A DNA stretch of 64,000 nt, taken from assembly GCA_964035015.1 (NCBI GenBank), contig CAXIUP010000111.1, positions 62,001-126,000 on the forward strand, in the 5' to 3' direction. The notes beneath the pieces are model-generated. The model was given only the letters and a program-made list of their open reading frames with translations. It ran no database searches and was not told the origin of the DNA. Numbering within the stretch: the first letter of the stretch is position 1; the number at the start of each line of letters is the position of its first letter. Shown here one piece after another: positions 11,058 to 22,900 of the stretch. Source of the stretch: Corallium rubrum (Eukaryota > Cnidaria > Anthozoa > Scleralcyonacea > Coralliidae). The position numbers were made by a program, and so were the translations under genes.

Positions 11058-11207
11058 CGCGTTTCCTGCCTGCCTGCCTGCCTGCCTGCCCGCCTGCCCA
11101 CCTGCCTGCCCACCTGCCCGCCTGCCCGCCTGCCCGCCTGCCCGCCTGCCCGCCTACCCGCCTGGCCGGCTGGCCGGCTGGCCGGCTGGCCGGCTGGCCG
11201 GCTGGCC

Positions 11208-11279
<72 letters not shown>

Positions 11280-11280
11280 C
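11058..11280. repeat. Tetranucleotide repeat (TGCC/CGCC to GGCC/GGCT)
   Basis: About 220 bp of GC-rich tetramers that change from TGCC and CGCC units to GGCCGGCT and then pure GGCT. The two halves are partly complementary, so a large hairpin is possible. The sequence just right of it (ccaggatatctcaaaaagt) is a block I associate with dispersed repeats next to such tetramers in marine invertebrates, but I cannot confirm that here. Confidence 0.9.
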
Positions 11281-12117
11281 CAGGATATCTCAAAAAGTAT
11301 TACACCGATTCTCATAAAAGTTTGCAGAAGGGTTGGTCATAGACCAACAACCAATCCGTTAAATTCTGGTTGAATTTAGAAACTTGGATGGGAAATTTAA
11401 AAAAATCTGACGGTAAGATTTTCTGTTTTGAGGAAATGCTTGATTGCGCTCATTATCCTTATTTTATGCAAATGCTTTTGCATAATTTTGTACGAGTGCA
11501 ATCAAGCATTTTATTCATACATGCATGTGTTGGTCTCGTGAGCTAGCCTGGTTAGCGGGATGGCTATTACATTATGTGCTCGAGATTTCTATGCTGTAAT
11601 AACTCCTCTATAATATAACTCATCGCAACTTGAATTTATCTTGTCTACTCTTTTTAAGAGACTTGTGTAAGTTTTACTTTTCTTATAGTTCATTTATAGC
11701 GCAATGATTAATATTTCTTGGACTAAAATGTTATGGGCTCCTATTTGCCATGGGCCCCGTGGTAATTAGTAATTACCCCGCTTACCCCCCCTTCTCGACG
11801 CTACTGCATTTGATACACATGTACCGATACGCATACACGGCTAATACGCGTATCCTACTGCCACGTGTGATATGATACGTTTAATACTGTCACATCTAAT
11901 ACGCATATGATACGTTTAATAGGTCTATCATACGTGTATTATACCTCGTATTATACGCGCCTAATACGCGTGGCATGCATGTGTTCAGAAAAACGTGAGC
12001 AGTACTGTAACATGCATCCCAAAAAGGTCAATCGTCTATCATTTTGTGACTTTTACCCTATCCAGAGCAGGGGAGTTCCCCCATCAACTTCAACTGTGCA
12101 TATTGTAATTTTAACAC
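11281..12117. other. Non-coding stretch with hairpin and TACGCGTA-rich segment
   Basis: No gene seen. It contains an inverted repeat at 11434-11511 (aaatgcttgattgcgctc and its complement around a ttatgcaaa core) and a 140-bp field at about 11830-11970 where taatacgcgtat-type palindromic words recur (atacgcat, aatacgcgta, gatacgttta). The remainder is AT-rich and unassigned. Confidence 0.6.
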
Positions 12118-12845
12118 TACCCTGGTAGAAATCCTGGACAGGATCCTGGTTAGGATCTTAGTAGGATCCTACAAGGATCCTAAACAAGATCCTAAATACT
12201 TACTTAAACAGGATCCTACAGGATCCTGTAAGATCCTATACAAGATCCTACAGGATCCTATACAAGATCCTACAGGATCCTTACAAGATCCTACATCTTG
12301 TAAGGTCTTGTAAGGATCCTATAGGATATAGTAAAAGATCCTACAGGATCCTGTAGGATCCTATACAAGATCCTACAGGATCTTGTAAGATATTGTACAG
12401 GATCTTGTAGGATCTTGTAAGGATCCTATAGGATATAGTAAAAGATCCTACAGGATCCTGTAGGATCCTATACAAGATCCTACAGGATCCTATACAAGAT
12501 CCTACAGGATCCTATACATGATCCTACAGGATCCTATACAAGATCCTACAGGATCTTGACAAGATCCGACAGGATCCTGACAAGTTCCTACAGGATCTTG
12601 TAAGATATTGTACAGGATATTGTAGATCCTACAGGATCCTGTAGGATCCTATACAAGATCCTGCAGGATCCTCAGGATCCTATAGGATTTTGTCAAATTC
12701 CCACATGATCTTGTAGGATATTGTACATGATCCTACAGGATCTTGTAGGATCTTCTGAGGATCTGTAAGATGTTGTATAGGATATTAGAAGATTATGAAG
12801 GATCTTGAAAAAAATCTTTTAATATCTTATAAGATCCTACAATAT
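12118..12845. repeat. GGATCCT-rich array A
   Basis: About 700 bp in which the palindromic core AGGATCCT/AGATCCT recurs every ~11 bases, organised as ~22-bp units such as gatcctacaggatcctatac. The left edge is accctggtagaaatcctgg. The mirrored form of that edge closes the array at 31.0-32.0 kb. Units decay toward the right, where they pass into the 3' flank of the BEN gene. Confidence 0.9.
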
Positions 12846-12938
12846 TTCATTAATATAAACTGCATATTTATAAGGACATGCATTCCTAAAGAACGAAGTT
12901 GCAAAAGAGAATTTAAACATATTTTCTCAATTTAAAGT

Positions 12939-12944
12939 TTTATT
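12939..12944 (-). terminator. Polyadenylation signal of the BEN-domain gene
   Basis: AATAAA on the minus strand, 45 bases past the stop codon of the BEN gene, a normal distance for an animal 3' end. Confidence 0.5.
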
Positions 12945-12988
12945 TAAAACGAAATATGAACAGGGGACTTGAGTACACGTCATCACTA

Positions 12989-13907
12989 TTATTCTTGTTT
13001 TGTTCTCCTCCATGCCTTAACTTTGTCAAGGCATTTTTGATTAAGACTAACTCTAATATCATGCCAGCACTTCTCCAGGACTTTGTCTCCATACTTAATC
13101 GTGATGCACTCTATCAATTAAAAAAAATGATATTCATTGTTAGCAATTATATTATAAAATACTTTTTGCACACAGCTGTATTGCACCACCAGTCAGTCCT
13201 TAATTTATAGAAAGAAGCACTTACAGCTTGTAAATTGGCAAACCTACAAGTGGTAGTTTACTTTTGGAAAACTATACACTGTACTTACTTTTGATCAAGT
13301 TGATCTTCCCTTGATCAAGAGGCTCTTTCTTGCTGCTGTCTTTGGGCTCTACACAACCTACTCTCATTTCTTCTTCTGTGAAGAGCTGAGAAAGAAGAGA
13401 TGTTGCATACAGGTTCTGTTTCTTTGACTTAGCAGGAATATCTTGGATTAGGTTTACACCACCAACAATCTGAATAGAACGAAAATAGTTTATCTATCAA
13501 AGAATGACTAATTACAAATTACAATTTTACAAAAAGGTTTTACAAATTAAATTTACAAATTAAATTAAAAAATAACATAATAGTTATTTTTGTTATTTTA
13601 TTTATTATTATTTTTATTATATTATACAAAAAGGTTCTACAAACTATAAATTTCTCAATAAACAAGTTTCCCAACAAATTTAAATTAAATTAAATTAAAT
13701 TAATTATATTAAATTAAATTAAATTAAAAAATAACATAATTGGTTATTGTTATTATTTTATTTAATATTTTATTTTATTTTTATTATTAAATTAAAAACT
13801 AAAATTAAATTAAATTAAATATCAATTGAATTGATTGGAGGTTTACGAAACTTTTCAGTCCAATATATACTTTACTCCCTATCAAAGAAAAAAGTAGTAA
13901 TAGCAGT

Positions 13908-13986
<79 letters not shown>

Positions 13987-16900
13987 AGCTTAATTTACTT
14001 ACAAACTCGTCCTGTGTGATATCCATTCCTTGGATTATACTCTCCTCCTGATTTTCTCCACAAGGAGGGGTCAGTGATCTCTGCTACAAAAATAAATTTA
14101 GTGAATGTTTAACATGACTTGTGTTGAACAAACAATTTTAATAAATTTTATATCCTGGCCTGGCATAAGATTCATTCAATTGCCCATATGTGGAAAAATG
14201 ATATGTAGTAAATGTAGATATGTAGTTGCAGTTATAGAATCGTTATCATAGAAAAGTCTGTCTTTGATTGAAATGTAGTCATACTCTCTCCCCATGCACT
14301 ACCTGGTGGTGTAAAATAACGCTTATCTGGTCCATCACACTTCTCAACTGTATAAGTACTGTAAGTATTATTAATACCCGTGCCCATGCTTTAGAACAGT
14401 ACTCCCCAGGAGAAGTAATATGTTCCAATTTTGGTTTCTTCTGTGGTGGCGGAGGGGTTTCTACATCAATAATTGGTTGGAATTTTGGGATTTTTGTGTG
14501 ACCATCAACAAGCTGTCGCAGCAGGCCTTTTATGTCATCTAACTTGCTGCTCACATCTTCTATGGTTGTTAGCAATCGACTCTGATTGGGATTGCAAGGT
14601 AATGTCTGCAAAATAATATGCCGGGAAATTGTCAGACTGTTTTCATCAATAATTTCCACCACAAATACTTTTTATTCCCTTTATGATCTAATATAAATGC
14701 GAACACAAATGTTGCACTAAAGTTAATTGAAAACAGGGTTTTTCAACACATCACTAAAGCTATTGAAGTATTTTTATTATTTTACCTTTTGCTTTACATT
14801 TGATTCAGATGCAGACAACTTTACAAGATTGTGGACCCTTTCGGTTTCTTTTGACAATTCCATTTCTAAAATAAATAGATCAATGTGTATTATTATTCAT
14901 CAGTTTAGAGAGGTCTTGGAAGGCACTTCAAAAAACTTGTAATGTTCACACAGACGTAATTTTCTTTTGGGAAAAAATAAGATTTCCACTACATGTTAAG
15001 TGTCTCGCGTGTTACTTCTTTCTTGTGTCTTCTGAGCTTCCGCATGCAACGAAGTAGAAAACTGTCTATTTAATTTGCACTTAATAGAAACAACGAGCAC
15101 GCAACATTTTATACTAGTGGAAATCTAGCTATATTGGAATTTTCTAATATAAACTACCGAAATAAAAGGTCAAAACTGAGTGTTCAACACTCAGACAAAC
15201 AAGCAATCAAAGAATTGAACAAACAAGACTTTGTGTCTTCATTGACTTCGGCCTTTCAGATCAGGAAAGGCGATATAAACGCGTGTGGCAAACCATGAAT
15301 AGGTATTAAAATAATACCCAGAGGCAGAGTGAAAAAGTATGAGCAGAATATATTGAAAGGTATATATAAATAACGACGGTAATATCCCTAGAAAACGGGA
15401 CAAGATTTAGATTTAGTGTTTAGATATTTACCGCTAAGTGATCCGATCATACATAGTAACATATGTATATATATATATAAGTTAACTTCGCACTAAAGTA
15501 AAGTAAAGTTAATGTAAAATTTAGTTCTAATCTTTAAACGAATCGCTGTCTGACATATTTACGAATAGAGATTATGCCCCGATAACGTACGTCCTAATTA
15601 GAGGCAATGCATGGAATCTTTTTGTATAAAAATCAGATAATGTGCAGCGTGTTCTTGCACGCTTTGTATTTCTCAAACTCATTAATAATCATTCATGAAC
15701 CAAAACCAAAAGAAATTAATGTTTAACCAGTGCTTCGAAATCGGAGGAAAAGTACTAGTACTTTGAAATAATGCAAAATACGTTTTCAAAGTCTTGGGAC
15801 TTTGAAATAATGCAAATTATATTACGTTTCAGAGGTATCCTCGGAAGTCAATTCAAATACTCGACGTCGGACTTTACCGGGATTACAAAGCCCTCGTGCA
15901 TTAAAAAGGCTCGCCTTTGGCTCGCCTTTTCAAAAAGCACTCGGACTTTGAAATCCCGGTAAAGTCCTCCGTCTCGTATTTGAACTATTACATAAAAAAC
16001 GTTACATGCTTAATTGTAAGAAACACTTTTTAAGCACTGGCTATCTTTTTACCTGTAAAAGTATTTCGATTTTACGAAAATAGCGGTATTAAATAGAACT
16101 TGGTTTTGACAGTAAATTTTTTTAGCAAAAACCTCAAAGTTTTTGTTTCTGATGATGACTGTACGATAGTCGAACCCAAATGTTCAAGGCCTTACCTGCA
16201 TGGCTAGATGCGTCATAAACATCATCATCAGACGAAGATTCATTTAGCTTTCTTGCCACTGATTTCACTTTGCTTGTTTTCGTATTTCCTAAAAATAAAA
16301 ATTGAGCGAACCTGCACGAACTGTTTTACTGTTGAAAATTTGAAAACCTAATTCATAGACACAAGAAGCCTATTTTACCTTTTAGCACTTCGACTCGTTG
16401 TTCAAAGCGTCCGTTAAGGTTATCGTACACCTTCAGGGTGTGTCTCCAGTTAAATTTATATAGCTCGTCGCGAAATTGTCGGACATTTCTCAATCATATA
16501 TCATTTTAAAGCTCATAGAATAGGCTACCAGAATATAGCAAAGGTTTTGTTGTTATTTAAAATCTTGAATTTTCCGTTAAGTGGTTTCCCGATCAAGTGA
16601 GTTGGCTTCTACGAGTTCGAACTACAGAACAATTTAAATAATTTCAAATTTGTTTTGTTTGCCACAAACCTACATACTTTTATACTACAAAACGGTGTCG
16701 GCGATTTTCAAAAATGTAAAAACAAAGCATTTGAGGGGTATTTTTCGTTAGGGACTCCGATCGCATATGTTGGCAATTTCATGCAAACCATTATAACTTT
16801 TGAACGGAGCTGTATTTTAAAAATCGCCGACACCGTTTTGTTAAAAGTATGTAGGTTTGTGGCAAACAAAACAAATTTGAAATTATTTAAATTGTTCTGT

Positions 16901-19900
16901 AGTTGGAACTCGTAGTCGTATAAGCCAACTCACTTGATCGGGGAAACCACTTAACGGAATATTCAAGAGCTTACTATATATATAACAACAAAACATTTGC
17001 TATATTCTGGTAGCCTTAACTGGAAACATCCTAAAGGTGTACGATAACCTTGGGTAGAGCTAGTGCCGTTTTATAGCAGACATACTTGTCCGATGACCTC
17101 TCAAAATTTTGCTCTTATTTTGCACGGAGCCAAATTATCGAATGGATCGAGAATTAACGCTTATACTTTCCTTGATTGCCTAATATTTATAAATCAGTAC
17201 ATATAGTGCTACCGAGATTAAACGCATTATCACACATGATCAGATCAAGAGAAGAGAAAGGGAGTAAAAATTTGTCATAATTTTATCCTGAACAAATACC
17301 TTTTTTACATTTTACTTCTTCAAAGCAATCTCCGTCTTTATCTTCCACCGCAGACATTTCTATATTTTCCTCATCGAGGTTGGCACATAACAGAGCTTCC
17401 ATAGTTGCCTGTTTTTTTACACATGCATCTTTATCTCCTATAAAAATTATTCATGCCTACAATTACGAAACCGGTTCATCCTTTCTGGTGCCCTTGCAGA
17501 GCACTGATGATTTTAAAAATAAGATTCCTTATCTCAGATACAGTCAAATCGATCACAACGCCATGCAAGAATTATAATGTCTCTGTCGAGAACTTCCTGT
17601 GTTAACATTATTATCAGCGGTATTTCAGTTAATGTACGTGGGCTCAGAAGGGCGCTTCGGGTTCTCGTCTGACCTCGTGTATAGTTTTTTGTGTTTGTGT
17701 TTGTGTTGAATAAAGTTTAAATATACCTGTGGAATTCCTCCCTTTCATACTATCGAACCCGCTATTCCTTACATTGGTGCCGTGACCAGGATGGAGGAAC
17801 TACAACGCTTACAAGCTTCACGAAGAGGTCACAAATCACATCTTACAAAGGTGTTGAACAAGGCGACTGACATACTAAAGACACAAGCAGATGAAATGGC
17901 GTTGATTACCCTGAACACCTCGCTTGAGCAACTCGAGAGGAAAAAGGATTTGTTAAAGGAGCTGGACGAAAAAATTGCTGCGAAACTTTCAGATCCCGAC
18001 GACCTAGAAGCTGAAATTCTTGAATCCGAAGAACTATGTTGTGAACTCGAAGACAAACTGAACCACATTCGTAAGTACATTGAAGTATCTGTGTTATCAA
18101 ATCAATCAACTCAGCTCAGACAAGAAAATCAGCCTTCTACATCCAGTTCACTAGCTGTAAACCATACCACAACGCCAGAAGCGTCGCCTACACAAGTTAA
18201 TTCACGTATTGAGTCGAACAATTCCACACTGACACAGCAAAATCCCTCCAATACCATGAACAATACTGAAACACCTTCCAATTCACACCATCCACCAATA
18301 ACAACTAGTAGCAATTCAACTCAAAGTGTATGTAGACTCCCAAAACTTACCCTCCCAGTGTTTCTTGGCAACCCACTCAATTGGCAGTCCTTTTGGGACT
18401 CATTCGAATCAGCTGTCCATGGCAATTCATCCTTAAATGGGGTTCAGAAGTTTAACTACTTGAAAGCACAACTCAAGGGGGATGCTTTACAAGCAATAGC
18501 TGGCTTTCCACTCACTAATAGCAATTACGAACAAGCTATTAACATTCTGAAGAATCGATTTGGCCAACCGCACAGAATTGTTAATGCTCACATGCAGGCT
18601 CTCCTTGGCATTCCCAACCCAAATGAACATCTAGATAGTTTTCAGAGTTTCTATGACACTCTGGAGACTCATATTCGAGGTCTTGCATCACTTGGAAAGA
18701 GTCAAGAATCTTATGGTGATCTATTATTAATACCTATGATATTAGAAAAGCTACCTAATGAATTCAGAAAGAACATGGCACGAGAACATGGGTCCTTAGA
18801 ATGGACGATTGATGAACTGCGAAATGCCATACGTAAGGAACTGAAGATTTTAGAAGCAGGAGAGTTCGCCAATTCGCAAGGTAGGGAACACAAGCAAACA
18901 TCATCAACCATTACCTCATCCTTTTACACTGGTGCTGAAGGCACACATCGTCCACCACCACCACGTCCAAAACGACCTAACTTTGCGTGTGTTTACTGCA
19001 AGCAAAACCATTCATCAAATGCCTGTAAAAATGTCACAACATATGATCAACGACTCACAATTATTAAGAAAGGAAATCTATGTTTTAACTGTCTTGGGCA
19101 CCACAAGGCCTCCCACTGTCATTCTAGAAACCGATGCAAGAACTGCAATCGTAAGCATCACACCAGCCTTTGCAACAGTGACAATCCTGTATCCAAAGAC
19201 CCACCACCTAAAGACCTACCTAGAGACCCACCCAGAGACATGCCCAGGCAGCTACCTAGAGACCCACCTAAAGACCTACCAGTCAGCAACAACGAGATGA
19301 CAGAAAAACCAGAATCATCTGTCCTTACAACATTAACACCTAACCAATCCAATCCTACAGCTTCAAACTACAGCAAACCCGAGCCTCGAGCCTCCCTACT
19401 GAAGACAGCAGTAGCCACTGTTAGTACAACAACCACTCATACAGAAGCCAATATACTTTTTGACGAAGGTGCTCAACGCTCTTTTATTACACAGTCCCTC
19501 GCTAGAAAAGTTGGTTTGCATGCTGTTACAAGTGAAACCATTAGCCTTTCCACATTTTGAGCTAATACTACACTAAAGAGAAACCTGGATGTTGCAACAA
19601 TCAACATCGAAACAGAAACCTTTGGACAAATTCCAATCCAGGTCCTCATCGTACCTAACATCGCTACTCCACTACAGAATCAAGTTAGAACGTCTCTCAA
19701 GGATATTCCTTATCTGAAAGGGCTCAAGCTTGCCCATCCAGTCACAGACGATGGAAATTTCGAGATTTCCCTGTTAATCGGAGCAGATCATTACTGGGAT
19801 ATAGTCCAGGACCACATCATCCGCGGAAATGGCCCAACAGCAATACAATCAAAGTTAGGGTACCTGTTATCCGGACCAATTGACTCCCCACCTGGTGAAG

Positions 19901-22900
19901 GAACCTCGACCAATATGTACAACATCATTATTTCCCACCATGACGAAGCCCGTCAACTGGAACGATTCTGGTCCTTGGAATCTCTGGGCATCACTCCACT
20001 AGGCACTGACGATGTTGAAACCAGTTTTCCCTGTGAGTATCAAAACTCCTCCATCTCACGCGAGAGATGGTAGCTACACTGCAAAGTTTCCATGGAAAGA
20101 AGATCACCCACCTCTGCCGTCAAACCTTTCCATCTGTGAGAAACGTACCAGATCGACAATTCAACAATTGAGTCGGACACCTGCACTGTTACACACCTAT
20201 GGAACAATAATCGCAGAACAAGAAAAAAGAGGATTTATTGAGAAGATACCGAACACCACGTCGATCAACAACGCTCATTACATCCCCCACCACCCGGTAA
20301 GAAAGGATTCGGCAACGACTCCCATCAGAATAGTCTATGATTGTAGCTGTCGTCAGTCACCAACATCTGCGAGTCTCAACGACTGCCTCAGAGCTGGCAC
20401 ACCACTACTTAACGACATGACCGCTGTTCTACTCCGCTTTCGTTCCTACACCTACGGCATAGCAACAGATATTGAAAAAGCCTTTCTCCATCTCAATCTT
20501 GCTGAATGTGACAGGGACTTTACTAGATTCTTGTGGCTTTCAAATCCTCACGACCCAGATAGCTCATTTGATACATACCGCTTCAAAGCCGTTCCGTTTG
20601 GTGCTACGAGTTCTCCGTTCATGTTAAATGCCACTCTGCAACACCATCTGAGCAAGTTTACATCATCTGTTTCTCGTAACATGAAGGAGAACATGTATGT
20701 CGATAATATCCTTTCTGGTTCTGATACAGAACTAGCCGCAATCGAGTACTAAGACGAAGCCAGATCCATTATGAATCAAGCCACTTTCAACCTCCGCTCT
20801 TGGGCGTCAAACAGTACTACACTACAACACAACACACAACACACAACACACAACACACAACACACGACACACGACACACGACACACGACACACGACACAC
20901 GACACACGACACACGACACACGACACACGACACACGACACACGACACACGACACACGACACACGACACACGACACACGACACACGACACACGACACACGA
21001 CACACGACACACGACACACGACACACGACACACGACACACGACACACGACACACGACACACGACACACGACACACGACACACGACACACGACACACGACA
21101 CACGACACACGACACACGACACACGACACACGACACACGACACACGACACACGACACACGACACACGACACACGACACACGACACACGACACACGACACA
21201 CGACACACGACACACGACACACGACACACGACACACGACACACAACACAACACAACACAACACAACACAACACAACACAACACATCTGAAGAACAAACTG
21301 CTGACCCTAGCACCGAAATCAACGTCCTTGGCCTCAATTGGAACATCTCGACCGATACTCTTTCCTTAACCACCAAGAAACCGATATCCACTCCTCCATT
21401 GATCACTAAACGCGAAATCCTACAACAATCTTCAAGTATCTTTGATCCACTCGGCATGATCACTCCCGTAACCGTGCGAGCTAAGATGTTCATGCAACTA
21501 CTGTGGCAAAAATCTATGGATTGGGACGAACCACTCGACGGACAGCTGCAACAAGATTGGCTTAAGATTGCAGATGATCTACAAACCGCACGAGGCACTG
21601 TGATTCCAAGACATTATTTTGACACTTCCTTATCACCCCAGTGCGCATCACAACTCCATATTTTTGTGGATGCAAGTACAAAGGCATACGGCGCAGTGAC
21701 GTACCTCAAACAGGCAGATCAAACATCACGTGTCATGGCGAAAACACGAGTCGCCCCCCTCAAAAAGCTGACGCTACCTCAACTGGAGCTAATGGCAGCT
21801 CTAGTAGGTGCCAGACTAGCTTCATTCATTCACAACGCAATCAAGACCCGCTATGAAGATTTGGAAGTACACCTCTGGTCTGACAGTCAGATCGTCTTAC
21901 ACTGGATCTACAGTAACAAAGAACTCAAACAATTTGTTGCTAACCGCATTCAATCCATCAAAGCACTGTTTCCTCCCAACTGCTGGCACTACTGCCCCAC
22001 AAACGACAATCCAGCTGACGTATTAACACGCGGTGCTACAACTTCTCAGATGCATTCATCGACACTGGCGCAACGGACCATCATGGCTTACATCATCTAA
22101 CAAACAATGGCCTGCCTGGACTCCGGCTACAGCTTTACTGACCCACTCTCCTCAGCCAATACAAGACGTTCAGACCCGACAAGACACGACCACGCCGACC
22201 CCTAATGTCTCTGGTCAGATAGGCATCCACCGTATTGTCGACATATCAAGATATAGCAGTCTGGCTAAAGTAATCCACATCACAGCCTATATTCTCAGAT
22301 TTGTGGGAAACCTAACCAAACAAACCAAGCAAGCAGACGGGACCACTTACCGTTCCAGAGAATGTCGCAGCAGAAAACCGTTGGATATCGAACTGTCAGC
22401 AAACAGCCTACCACGCTGAACTGATTAATCTTACCTCAAAGGGCTGCTCTCGTCTTCCTCTGGTGAAACAACTTCGACTGTTTCTTGACGAACAAAACTT
22501 CCTCCGCTGCGGAGGAAGGATTCACAACGCTCCTATTCACGATTCCGCAAAAATTTCCCCTCCTCTTACCGGCGGACCACTCCTTCACCAAGCTAGTTGT
22601 TCACTCTGCCCACGCCAACCAACTTCACTCGGGGGTGAACTCGACACTAACAACCATTCGCCAGAAATTCTGGATTCCAACCGCCCGGCAAGTTGTGAGG
22701 AAAGTACTACGCAAATGCGTTACGTGTCGAAAACACGGTGGAAGACCATACACAAATCCAGACCCTGCACCCTTACCGAAATTACGGCTACAAGAGTCTA
22801 CACCATTTACAGTCACCAGAGTGGACTTTACCGGTGCACTCTACGTGCAAACAACTAGGAGAGAGAATAAAGTTTATATCTGCTTATTCACATGCGCAGC

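Noticed and set aside
11040-11342. Cys/Leu/Pro- and Gln/Pro/Ala-rich ORFs
   Set aside because: Translations of the TGCC/GGCT tetramer repeat.
20771-21598. Overlapping ORFs rich in THDTRH and VCRVSCV on both strands
   Set aside because: They are reading frames of the ACACGAC heptamer array, with fragments of Bel/Pao pol at the edges.
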